Origin: Coix lacryma-jobi var. lacryma-jobi
Lineage: Eukaryota > Streptophyta > Magnoliopsida > Poales > Poaceae
Length of the DNA stretch: 64,000 bases
Assembly (NCBI GenBank): GCA_009763385.1
Contig: CM019824.1
Span: 109,944,660-110,008,659 of the forward strand
Direction of reading: 5' to 3'
In this document: one piece after another, positions 33,086 through 43,552 of the stretch
Layout of the letters: each line of letters starts with the position of its first letter
How positions within the stretch are numbered: the stretch's first letter is position 1
Notes under the pieces: model-generated
The model's input: the letters and a program-made list of their open reading frames with translations, nothing else
The model's database searches: none
Told to the model about the DNA's origin: nothing
Program-made: the position numbers and the translations under genes

Positions 33086-34913
33086 ATGGCCAACAAGACC
33101 ATTCGTGAATTTTCTGCCCCTTCTGCCGCTAATGTAGCGATAGGACCAGACGTGATCGATGCCAACCTCAATTTTGAGTTAAAACCGGATCTGATCACGA
33201 TGGTCCAAGCTAGCCCGTTCTATGGCAAGCCTCATGAGGATGCCAATGCTCACCTCCAACAATTTTTGGAGATTTGCGGCACCTTCACCATTAAGGGGAT
33301 AACCCAAGAAGCCATCCGTCTTCGTCTCTTTCCCTTTTCTCTTCTAGGAAAAGCGAAGCAATGGTTCTATACCGATCACAACACTGTAGACACATGGGAC
33401 AATTGTTCCAATGCTTTTCTCGCCAAATTCTTCCCGATGGGCAAGACGAATGCTCTTCGCAACAAAATCTCTAGCTTTACGCAACAAGCCGAGGAATCTA
33501 TTCCCGAGGCTTGGGAGAGGTTGCAATAGTATGTCGCTGCTTGTCCGCACCATGGTATGGAGGACTGGCTATTGATCCAGAACTTCTACCATGGCCTAAC
33601 CCCATTCTCTAGAAGCCATTTGGATGCCGCCGCCGGTGGTGCATTCTTTTCTCTGAATGTTGCAGACTCATAGAGAAGATGGTGTCGAACCAAGGATGGA
33701 ATGATCAGAGACTGCAGCCCCGTAAGCGAGGTATACATTCCCTTAAGGAGGCCGACATGATCGTGGCCAAGATGGACCTGCTGACAAAGAAGCTAGACAG
33801 CTGTGAGAAGATGAACCAACAAGAGAGTGTCCAATCTCTGGAATCCTACATGACTTGTGAAGTCTGTGGAGAAACCGGACATTCTGGGAGCCACTGCCCC
33901 AAGCTATATGAAGATTTGAACTTCATCAACAACAACGGTTTTCGTCAACAGAATCAAGGATGGAATCAGCCTGCAAATTCTCAAGGTAACAATTCATTCC
34001 TCCGCTCTAATTTTCAGAATTCTGATAATTTCTCATTCTTGAAAAATTTAGTTTACTCACAAGGTAGAACTACTGATTTCTTGAATAAGAGATTAATGTC
34101 AAATGATAAAACCCTTGAGAATATAAATGCTAAATTGGAAGATTTCTCATCTACTCTGAAAAATCAATGAAGTTTTAATAAGATGTTAGAAACCCAATTA
34201 GCTCAACTTGCTGCTATCATACCATCTTTTGAAACTGGCAAAATTCCTGCTAAACCTGACATGGAAACTGCAAATATGGTTGAAATAAAATATTTTAACT
34301 TTTATGAAGATCAAACCATGACTGTTAAAAAGGGTGATCCTGGTAGTCCCATAATTAGATGCTCAATCTTTTGTGAAGTCTTTAAAAATGCCATGTGTGA
34401 TTTAGGATCGAGTGTGAACATTATATCTAAGGATTTTTATGAAAACTCGTTCTTTCCACCATGTCATCCACATCTGCCTATGTTGTGCTAGCTGATCAAT
34501 CTACTTGCTATATAGAAGGAATAGTCAATGATTTACCTGTTCATATTAGAGGCTCCTATGTTCCTGCTGATTTCATAATACTAGATATGGGAAATAGGAA
34601 AGATGTGCCTTTAATTTTGGGTAGACCTTTCTTGAATACTGTGAATGCCTGCATATATGTGGGGAGTGGTAAAATGCAAATGACATTAGGAGGGAGGAAG
34701 GAAATATTCTCCTTTTTCCTTGGTCCTGCATATGCCGCTAACATGTAGGTAGCAAAACCCTTTCGTACCAAGAAGAGGCGCCCAAGAACAAAGTGGAACA
34801 TAAAGGAAGAACCACCTTCTCCTGAGTTGGGTAATTCACATAACAAAGGAGAGGTGCCAAAAGAAGAAGAACCTGATGAAGTAGTAAGAGAACAAGTGCC
34901 TAAGGAAGAAGAA
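33086..34913 (+). pseudogene. gag: B gag-protease of Athila type, truncated
   Basis: The ATG at 33086 opens MANKTIREFSAP as in A. The gag core, CEVCGETGHSGSHC knuckle (about 33858-33900) and protease CDLGSSVNII (about 34397) follow, then LILGRPFLNTVNA. It is broken by a stop at 33527-33529, a small deletion near 33665, a stop at 34168-34170, a frameshift near 34470 and a stop at 34746-34748. The C-terminal acidic tail is cut by the G3 LTR. Similarity with A is high by eye, but the two have different breaks, so they decayed independently. Confidence 0.82.
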
Positions 34914-36253
34914 TGTGACACCCTAGTGTCAAGCACTGCATTAGGAACTACATTTCGCTACTAAAAAGCATAAGTAATGCATTGCATTATTTCATGTGCA
35001 AAAGAGTGCTTTTTGTTTTTGCTTATTTATTTGGATTTTGAATTCTATTGGACTTGATGGTTTAAGTGGATTTCTAATTTGGCAAATAATTTTATAAAGT
35101 AGAGAATAATGAATCTAATACTTTTTATATTGACACCTTGATCTAGTTCAAAATACTTTGGCAAATAAAAATGAGGTAAACAAAATGATTTATGTCTCAA
35201 AAATTGACTTTGTTTAGGAGAAGGTTGTAAAAATGATTTTCAGCAAAAGTGTCTTATATGAAAGTTATAGAGAAAATTATTTTGAGCAACTTTTATTTTT
35301 GGGTCAAAGCCTAGTTTGGAGTTTTTGAAACTGTTTTTGATTGGTCAAAGTTTGAAAAGTTTTTGAAAAAAAGGAAAAACCTTTTTCTCCCGCGCCCCGT
35401 TTCTGGCCCATCCGGCCTTTCGGCCCAGCCCCACACCCGCGTCGGCCCGCCTCCACGCTCGCCCGCGCCGCGCGGCGCGCGCCGCGCAGCGCCGCCCGCC
35501 TGACACCGCCCGCGCCGTACGCCGGCCCCGACCACCGCGTGGCCGCCAAACCCTGCGCCATATCCCGCTCGCCCAATCCTCGCCCGATTCTTCCCCGCTC
35601 GATCACGCCACGATCGCGCGCGGCCACTCCCCGCTCGCCTCGCTTGCCGTGCCCACGCTAGCGCCTGCGCACGGCTCGCCCGCCGTGACGGCATGGCCCC
35701 CGCCACGACCACCGGCCGGCCAAGGCCACGGCCAAAACCCCGAGCACCTCTCCGCTCCCTCACTCACCCGCACGCACACTCCCTCGCTCTCGCCCTCACT
35801 TCTTTCTCTCCGCGAACGAAGGCAAGCGCGAACGCTCGTGCCCGCCGCCGTTTGACACCGTGAAAACACCCCACCGTTCCGACCACACCCGTCCACCACC
35901 GTCCGATTCCTCTCGCCAGCCACTCCGCCTTCACCGTGCACACGCCGTGCGCGCGCCATCTTCCCCGACCAAGCCCCGTCGCCGCCGGAGGATGAAGTGT
36001 CCCCTTCGGTCCCCGTTCGCCACCGCGGAGCCCGCGTCGTTGTTCCTCCCCGACCCGAGCTCCACCGTCCCCATCCTTTGTCAGCGAACCTCACCGAGCA
36101 AAGGCAAGGTGAGAACACCCCTCTTCTAGGTCGCTATCGCTCCCCCCTCTCTCTCTCACCCGGCCGAGCGCCATGGGCACCGCCGCGGCCCTCTCACGCG
36201 GCCAAGCTCCTCTGGAGCCATCCGAGCCTATCCAACCCCCTCACTTAGCTCCC
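34914..36253 (+). repeat. G3 5' LTR, truncated
   Basis: It starts TGTGACACCCTAGTGTCAAGC. An AT-rich part is followed by a GC-rich block (35385-36240). AAG-GTGAGA at 36109 is a donor-like site comparable to 24053 in G1. At about 36253 the LTR jumps directly into the extra ORF, so the rest of the LTR, primer site, leader and H3-like start are missing. ORFs in the GC-rich block on either strand lack recognisable domains. Confidence 0.75.
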
Positions 36254-37117
36254 TACTCTTGGCAGAAGAAGATCTATGGGCAGGATTCGTTGGTCATGGT
36301 GCAGATCAAGGTCAAAGCCTTGCCTGCCAAGCCTCACTGGTCAGGATAGACATAAATCACTAGAGGCAGTTGTACCAAGGATGGAGCTAATAGGGCAGCA
36401 TATCTAGTGCTGAAGGACATCATCGCTCGTTTTCCTGCCGATCTTGCTAGTGCGATGGCAGGAGTGTTCCCTCGCGGATCACCTTTTCCATTGTGTTGGG
36501 GGCAGACCTTGGAGTCAGTCTTGACCGGGAGTCCCGAGGAGAGGTTCTTCTGCGAGACGTCTGCGATGAGCGCCACCGGAGCTTTGGTGGGTGTGTGTGA
36601 GAGTCTGGAGCGCAGCCTTGAGAGCATGTCCTTCACCCTCACCGCCACCTACCAGAGCAAGAGGAAGCTGCAGGAAGAGTTTGATGCTGAGGTAGCCCGG
36701 CTTCAGGAGAAGATTCACCAGATCACTCTCGAGCGTGACGATGCACGTGCCACCGCAGGTGCAGAGAACACCTCCAGGACCCTCGCTGAGCAGATGTACC
36801 TGACGGCATCCCTACAGCGAGACGAGGCCCGCACAGCGCTTGACCAGCTCAGAGAGGGCGCCCATCAACTGATACAGCAGATACATCACCAGCAAGCCTA
36901 CATCGATCAGCTCCATGAGGCAGTTCACCAGATGCATCACGCCGCACAGGAGGCCGCCACCCCAGCAGCTGACGAGGCCACTGCAGATGAGGCCCAGGAG
37001 CCCCAGGACGGGGTAGTGCTTGGTCCAGAGCCTTCTTCGGACGACGAGGACCACGCCGACGAGCCGATGATGGACGCTGATGAGGAAGACGCCGCATCCG
37101 CCGCTGGAGACGCCTGA
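36254..37117 (+). pseudogene. G3 extra ORF lacking the H3-like tail
   Basis: It begins at YSWQKKIYGQDSLVMVQIKV, equivalent to residue 58 of the G5 protein, so the H3-like part is absent. In-frame stops occur at 36346 and 36352. From 36407 the frame is open: AAYLVLKDIIARFPADL, then a helix likely to form a coiled coil (about 36650-36955; KRKLQEEFDAEVARLQEKI, QQAYIDQLHEAVHQMHHA). It ends in an acidic tail (SSDDEDHADEPMMDADEED) at the stop 37115. This is the best view of the C-terminal half of the family, since G5 has two frameshifts here. Function is unknown. Confidence 0.8.
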
Positions 37118-37439
37118 GCGTTAGTTTTGCTAGGAGTCGTTTTCTTTTGTATAGCTTGAGCATGCTCGCTGACGTTGTAATCCGGACATGTGTTGGTTTA
37201 TGTTTAAGTTGTATCATGACATATGTGTCTTTTGGACAAAGTCCAGACTTCGATCTGGCACCTTTTATGGAAAATCCGTCGTTTGCATATCTCATTCTCT
37301 AGCAATTATCCTGTGATGTTGTATGGAAATGAGTACTTATACTTGGTCGTGTGCTAAATTTTTGAATTATGTACAGCACAGTATTTATTCATGATCAATG
37401 TGACATCACCTAATGATTGCTTATTAATAGGACATGCAG
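37118..37439 (+). other. G3 spacer between extra ORF and gag
   Basis: There is no gene here. It is nearly identical to 54572-54893 in G5 and ends GGACATGCAG before the gag ATG, a 3' splice-site-like context. Confidence 0.6.
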
Positions 37440-38160
37440 ATGCCGGCACACACTCGCAGCCAACGTGGACAAGGGTCTGGACAAGAGGAGAATCTGCCAC
37501 CACCCCCACAGGCACCAATGACGCCGGAAGCGTTTTTTGGCCAGTTTCTGGGCAGTCAGAGGAACATGGAGGAGATGCAGAGGCACATGGAGGCCACCCT
37601 CCGCAACATCGCTAACAACACTGCGCAGCAGCATCAGCAGTGCCAAGGCCCAGAACCCAACCAGTACAGCTCATACCGTGACTTCTTGGACACTCGTCCC
37701 CCTGTGTTCAAGGAAGCCACTGAACCGCTTGAGGCAGATGAGTGGCTCAACTCCATCACCCAAAAGTTCCGCCTGCTCTGTCTGACGGAAGAACTGAAGG
37801 CAGAATATGCCGCCCACATGTTGGAAGGACCCGCAGGTTTATGGTGGGCCCAGTACCGTGCATCCCTACCTGCAAATACACTGGAAGATAACCACCAACC
37901 GCTAGTTGCCGGAGCGAGGTTCCGACCCCCACACAGGAAGATAACCACCAACCGCTCCCGCCCGAATTTTTAGAAGCCCTACACTGCTCCCATGATGCAG
38001 AACAAAGCAAAGGCAGGAGGTTCAGGAGGTGCCAAGACCCCGTATGTGATTGGACCGTGCTACAACTGTGGTCAGACCGGACACCTGTCGCGGCAGTGTC
38101 CCCAGCCAAAGAAGCAGTACACCCAGCCCTGACCTCGCACCGGCCACGTGCACTTCACCA
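37440..38160 (+). pseudogene. gag: G3 gag with internal deletion
   Basis: The ATG at 37440 opens MPAHTRSQRGQGSGQEE. A proline run, FFGQFLGSQRNMEEMQ and the gag core start (PLEADEWLNSITQKFRLL, AAHMLEGPAGLWW) follow. From about 37875 the rest of the core is missing compared with G1 gag, and the frame stops at 37971. The CCHC knuckle CYNCGQTGHLSRQC is present at 38060-38101. A further stop follows in the linker (38130). Gag of this copy could not assemble normally. Confidence 0.82.
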
Positions 38161-39444
38161 CTGTTGAGGAAGTGCCAGAAGGAGAACCTGTCACCGCTGG
38201 TACGTTTCTTGTTAATCAATGCCCCGCAGTTGTGTTGTTTGATTCCGGAGCATCGCATTCTTTCATAAGTGAGAATTTTGCTATAAGAAGTAATCTCGGG
38301 TAGCAGAGTTGGATCGGGGATATCAGATATGTTCCGCCGGAGCTGTTCTATCCGCCCGTAAAATGGCTAAAGGAGTGAAGATGACTTTTGGGGATAAAAA
38401 GGCCATAGTGGATCCGATAGTAATCCCTGGTCTATGTTTGGATGTAATCTTGGGTATGGGTTGGATGAAACTCTGGAAGGTCAATCTTGACATTTTAGAG
38501 CGAGTAGTTTCCATGGTCAGTCCCCGGAGTGGGTTTTCTTTCCGGTTTAAGTTACCCCGAAACCCCCATGAGATCGGAGTGTTGTTCAATATCACGGCAA
38601 AGCAGATAGCTGAAATCCCTGTAGTGTGTGAGTTTCCAGATGTCTTCCCTGATGAGTTGCCAGGACTACCACTGGATAGGGATGTAGAGTTTGCTATAGA
38701 GTTAATCCCTGGAACGGTACCAATTTCTCGGAGGCCGTATAGGATGCCAGCTAACGAGCTAGCAGAGCTCAAGACTCAGTTGCAAGAGCTTTTGGATAAG
38801 GGTTTGATACGTCCTAGTTCATCACCTTGGGGATGTCCCGCCATCTTTGTGAAGAAGAAGGACAAAACTTTAAGGATGTGTGTGGACTACAGACCGCTGA
38901 ATGCACTAACTATAAAGAATAAGTACCCCCTACCCCGAATTGACGTCTTGTTTGATCAATTATCAAAGGCAAAAGTGTTCTCCAAGATCGATTTGAGATC
39001 AGGTTACCATCAGATCAAGATTAGAAGAGAGGATATACCAAAAACCGCATTCTCCACCAGATATGGGCTCTATGAGTATCTAGTTATGTCCTTTGGGTTA
39101 ACTAATGCACCGGCACATTTCATGTATCTAATGAATTCGGTTTTTATGCCCGAGTTGGATAAGTTTGTTGTGGTGTTTATTGATGACATCTTGGTGTACT
39201 CTGAAAATGAGAAGGATCATACTGAGCATCTACGAGTCATCTTAGCTCGACTTCGAGAGCACAAGTTGTATGCCAAGTTTAGCAAGTGTGATTTTTGGTT
39301 GAAGAAAGTACCCTTTCTTGAACATGTCCTTTTAGAGGAAGGAATTTCTGTGGATCCCACGAAGGTGCAGGAAGTTATGGATTGGCAAGCACCCACTAAC
39401 GTACATGAGGTACGCAACTTTCTAGGATTGGCCGGATACTACCG
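38161..39444 (+). pseudogene. pol: G3 protease and reverse transcriptase, cut by C2
   Basis: Protease VVLFDSGASHSFIS (38230) is followed by stops near 38300. An open frame from 38309 carries LDVILGMGWMK (DVILGM is the protease flap-end motif), then RT from PISRRPYRMPANELAEL to catalytic VVFIDDILVYS (39170-39205), the thumb, and GLAGYY. C2 interrupts it after TACCG at 39444. It is nearly identical by eye to 49782-51003 (G4). Confidence 0.87.
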
Positions 39445-41405
39445 TGAAAGCTCTAGTTTGATTTTGGATAATTGGTGACACTTATGTGTACTAACTAGTG
39501 CAATGAGTATTGTGGTATGAGATAGGTCGGTACACACCAAGTGATGGAGCTAGAGAATTATCATGGTGCTGGAGGTGACAAAAAATATGATATTCATATG
39601 CTCCATCTTGGAAAAGAATAAAGAGAAAAATAAAATTTTATGGGCTCAAGGCAAAGGTATAAACATAGGATATTTATTTTGCCGGTCAAGACACTATATA
39701 GAGTGTGATCGGGTTTAGGTTAGATAACCGTACTATAAAGAGGGGAAATCTTTAATTGCAATGGTTATCTAGTGCCACTAAGTGTGAGTCTCATTTGCAT
39801 TTTTTTAGTGCACTTAGTGACGAGATGAGAAAAGCCCATAAATATCTGTGCTCTAGTGTTCCCTGTTGTGGCTGTTTTCTCTTTAGTTGATCTGGTCCGT
39901 TTTGGCTTTCCGACTGGTCCGTTTTGGCTTTCCGACTGGTCCGTTTTGGCTTTCCGAGTGGTCTGTTTCTTACCTGAGAGAAGCAGCAGAGGTTCGAACA
40001 TGCTGTTGTTTAAAAAAAAGGAAAGGGCTGCTTGCTTGCTGTGCTGTGTCAGAGAGGGAGCGCAGTGGTGCTGCTTCATGCATGAGAGACGAGCCACTTG
40101 CATGCCTTTTTAAATTAGAAAATGAAGCTTCAAGGAAGCTTCGTGCTGCATGCAGAGAGCGCTCCTTTCTGTTTTTTTTACAGTGAGCGAGAGCGTGGAC
40201 AGCTGCTGCATGTGCTCGTGAGGGTCCAGGGTCGCAGTGTCTGTTGTCGCTCTGCCTTTGGGTGCTGCTGTCTTCGTTTCTGCCCGTTGGGAGCGTGGGG
40301 TTAAGGCTGGGCCTTTCTCCCTTGCGGCTGCAACTCTCCGACTAGTACTCTGGTTCCCTATCTGTTCCAGCTCTTCTCAAGAACAAGAAACAGAGAAAGC
40401 TCTCCTTCTTCCTCTCTCTCACTCCCAGTGATTTGAGCACGATTTCTGTGAGAGTTTGGGTGCTCTAGCATCGATCTAGAGAGCTGCAAGAGATCCACCT
40501 CCCTCTCCTCTCCATTCTCAGCTGAGTGCTAATTTTCAGAGAGGATTTTGAGGGAAACCCTAGGTGCATCATATTCTTGTGGCACTATGTGGTGATTGCA
40601 ATTGTGGATTTCTTATTACTCTCGGTGATTGCCGTCACCTAGACGGTTTGGTGGTGGATTGATTGGTGAGGGGATTTGGTGATTGTTTCCGCCCCCAATC
40701 AAGGTGATATTTGTGAGGGGTTGTTGTGGTTCCCCGGCGGAGTACCAAATTCCAACTCTAGTGGATTGCTCGTGTCATTCAACTTCTCTCCATTGGTAGG
40801 TTCTTGTGGCGCCTATTGAGAGGCTTGGTGTGTGATACCGATTAGCCAATGAACCACATGGTGTAGAGGGACACAACAGGGACTAGCTTGCCGGCAAGCA
40901 AGTGAACCTCGGGAGAAAAATCAATTGTGTCATCTATTGTCTCCCGGTGAATTGAATTGATTGATATATATCTCATTGGAATTAATTATTTGGTGATTGG
41001 CATCATCCTCTACTCTTCATCGTCGGTATTGAAATTATTTATGTCTCTTTTATACTTGCTATTTGTATACCTTGTGTAGTAGTAGTGATAAATTGCAAGT
41101 AGAGTAACACAGCATATTTAGTTGATTTATTTTATTCTCTAGATTGCTCTCTAGTGTAAAAGTAGTGACATAGTGTTGAAGCAATTTATTTATTTAGTGA
41201 GCTCTCTAACTAGATAAAGTAGAGACATATCTTGTGTGCCATAGAGCTATTAAATTACTAAAATTGCAAATAGGTGGCTTGCCTAACATTTAGAGCTAGA
41301 GCAAACCGCATTTTGGCCTTTTGTAATACTAATACTTTGCTCTATTGAGATTGTAGATTTTTTATTTAGGCTATTCACCCCCCTCTAGCCAATTAGGACC
41401 TTTCA
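39445..41405 (+). repeat. C2 5' LTR
   Basis: It starts TGAAAGCTCTAG and ends AGGACCTTTCA, 1961 bp. CCATAAATATC at 39837-39847 is a plausible TATA-like core. Three direct copies of a 22-bp unit CCGTTTTGGCTTTCCGA(C/G)TGGT lie at 39897-39962; the 3' LTR has two. Confidence 0.9.
39897..39962 (+). repeat. Three 22-bp tandem units in the C2 5' LTR
   Basis: Units at 39897-39918, 39919-39940 and 39941-39962 differ by one base (GACTGG or GAGTGG). The counterpart at 48354-48397 has two units. Confidence 0.88.
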
Positions 41406-41407
41406 AG

Positions 41408-41419
41408 TGGTATCAGAGC
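41408..41419 (+). other. C2 primer-binding site
   Basis: TGGTATCAGAGC, an exact initiator Met-tRNA complement, lies two bases after the LTR end. Confidence 0.93.
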
Positions 41420-41465
41420 CGTGGTCACCATAATTAGCAAGGCTTAACAACCTCGGTGTCAAGAA

Positions 41466-43540
41466 ATGGCTCAAATAGTGTTTAACCATGTGGGGGGGGC
41501 AAACCACCGTTCTTTGACGGCACAAGCTCATTTGATTATTGGAAGAGAAAGATAAAAATGTATCTTGGTTCAATTCATCCTAAAATATGGGAGGTCACCG
41601 AGAATGATTTTGTTGTACTTGATGCCGCCTCAACCACACCAAGAGAGCAAGAGAACTTGCAATGCAATACTATGGCTCTCAACACTTTGTATAATGGTAT
41701 GGATTCAAAAGTGTTTGAACAAATAAAAGATCTTGAGAGAGCAAGTGAAGTGTGGACAAGATTGGAAGAAACATATGAGGGCACTACAACCGTGAAGATG
41801 GCAAAGCTTTATATGCTCAAGCATCAACTCCCGAATTTCAAGATGAAGGATGATGAGAGCATTCCGGAGATGTTCTACCAGTTGCAAGTGATTATTAATG
41901 ATCTCAAGGCTTTAGGTGAGAAGACAAAAGGTGAAGATTTCTCTCACAAATTTTTGATGTGCTTGCCCAAGAAATTCAAGATGTTGAGAACTATCATGTT
42001 TAGAGGAGGCTTGAAGGACATCTCTCCAAATGAGGTACTTGGAGATGTCATGACCGAGGAGGAGTACAACAAGGATAGTGATGATGAGAATGAAAAGAAG
42101 AAGGATGAAGACAAAAAGAAGAAAAGTGTGGCTTTCAAGACCGAATCTTCTTCCTCCAAGAACAAGGACAAGGGAAAGACAAAGAAAGAAGAATCAAGTG
42201 AAGGTGAAGGCTCTACCATGGATAGTGATGATGAGAATCTAGCTCTCTTTGTTCGCAAGTTTGGCAAAATGATGAAGAAGAAGGGTTATGGTGCAAGAAA
42301 GAGAAGAGACAACTTCAAGAATAAGAACTTTGTGAGGTTATGTTACAAATGCAAGAGCCTGGATCATGTTGTTGCGGATTGCCCCTATACTAGTGATAAT
42401 GAAGAAGATAAAAAGAAAGGCAAGAATGAGAAGAAAGACAAGAAGGAGAAATATGTATTCAAGAAAAAGAAGAAGGGTGGTTCATATATTGTTACATGGG
42501 ATAGTGATGCCTCTACCGATAATTATGATGATGATGACAAGGCATCCAAAAGGAAAGCATTGACTACCTTCACCAACAAGTCTTCTCTATTTGACTCACC
42601 ATCATGCTTCATGGCCAAGGGCCCTAAGGTAAAAAATGATTTTAGTGATGATGATGATGATAGAGATGATAATGATAATGCTAATACTAGTGATGATGAT
42701 GATGAATCTAGTATAGAACAACTTATGGACATGCTAGAACAAGCCGAATACCTTATTAGATCTAAAAGCAAGAAGTGTAAAGAATTGTCTAAGAAGTTAA
42801 AAGATCTTGAACAATCCTTTAATGAGCTAAGTGCATCTCATGAGAGTCTAAAGGAAGACCTTGAGGAACTTGAGAAGGCTCACGCTAAGCTTGAAAAAGC
42901 TCACTCTTTGCTCCTTAGTGAAAATAAGGAAAAGGTTGTTGTATCATGTAATGTGGGATTAACTTGTGATATAATTGATGAATCTTTTTACAAACCCATT
43001 GTTATGCAACCTTCTAATCCTTCATGTAGCACATCTTTATCTACTTCTACCTCACCTAGTGATGATTTTACTTGTGATGCTACTTTAATGGTAGAGGATG
43101 ATAACTTAAAGAAAGAGGTAGATAAGCTCACTATTGCTTTAGGTAATGCATATGGTGGTGATGCCCGCTTGCTAAAGTGCTTGGGTAACCAAAGGTTCTC
43201 TCATGCAAAAGAGGGATTGGGATACACCCCCAAGAAAGGCAAGGCGACCTTTGTTACTCATAAAGCTAGCTTTGTGAGGAACAATGGTCGGTTTTGCTCT
43301 AGTTGCAAGCAAGTTGGGTATGTAGAAAACCATTGCAACAACAAAATTAAGAAACAAACTTTTGCATCTTCCATTATGTTTGATTCTTGCTATATGCTTA
43401 CTAAAGGTGAGAATGGAATCAAGGTCAAGTACATTGGTGCACCCATGGTTGGCCCAAAGAAGAAGGCTATTTGGGTGCCCAAAAGCTTGGTCACTAACCT
43501 TGGAGGACCCAAACAAGTATGGGTACCTAAGAAACATTAA
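41466..43540 (+). CDS. gag: C2 gag (frameshift near the start)
   Basis: The ATG at 41466 opens MAQIVFNHV. A run of eight G at 41492-41499 puts it out of frame with the recognisable gag start PPFFDGTSSFDYWKRKI at 41510, so the open frame proper starts at the in-frame ATG 41558 (660 aa). Features in order: capsid (LYNGMDSKVFEQIKDL, AKLYMLKHQL; residues 40-140), a highly charged lysine/glutamate region, knuckle CYKCKSLDHVVADC (about 42340-42383), an aspartate-rich stretch, a coiled coil (KELSKKLKDLEQSFNEL; 42770-42930) and a second knuckle-like CSSCKQVGYVENHC (43298-43339) with Tyr in the His position. It ends VPKKH-stop at 43538. Confidence 0.85.
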
Positions 43541-43552
43541 ATTGTTTTGTAG

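Larger units (their letters stand above)
31676..34913 (+). mobile_element. B: Athila-type element, head to head with A, truncated
   Basis: An LTR, tRNA-Asp-type primer site and gag-protease closely resemble A but run in the opposite direction. It is cut after the acidic tail of the gag-protease by the G3 LTR at 34914. Confidence 0.82.
34914..39444 (+). mobile_element. G3: Gypsy chromovirus, rearranged 5' part
   Basis: The LTR start, extra ORF without its first exon-like part, shortened gag, protease and most of RT are present in order on the plus strand. It is close to G4 and G5. Copia C2 cuts it at 39445 inside RT (GLAGYYR). Confidence 0.83.
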
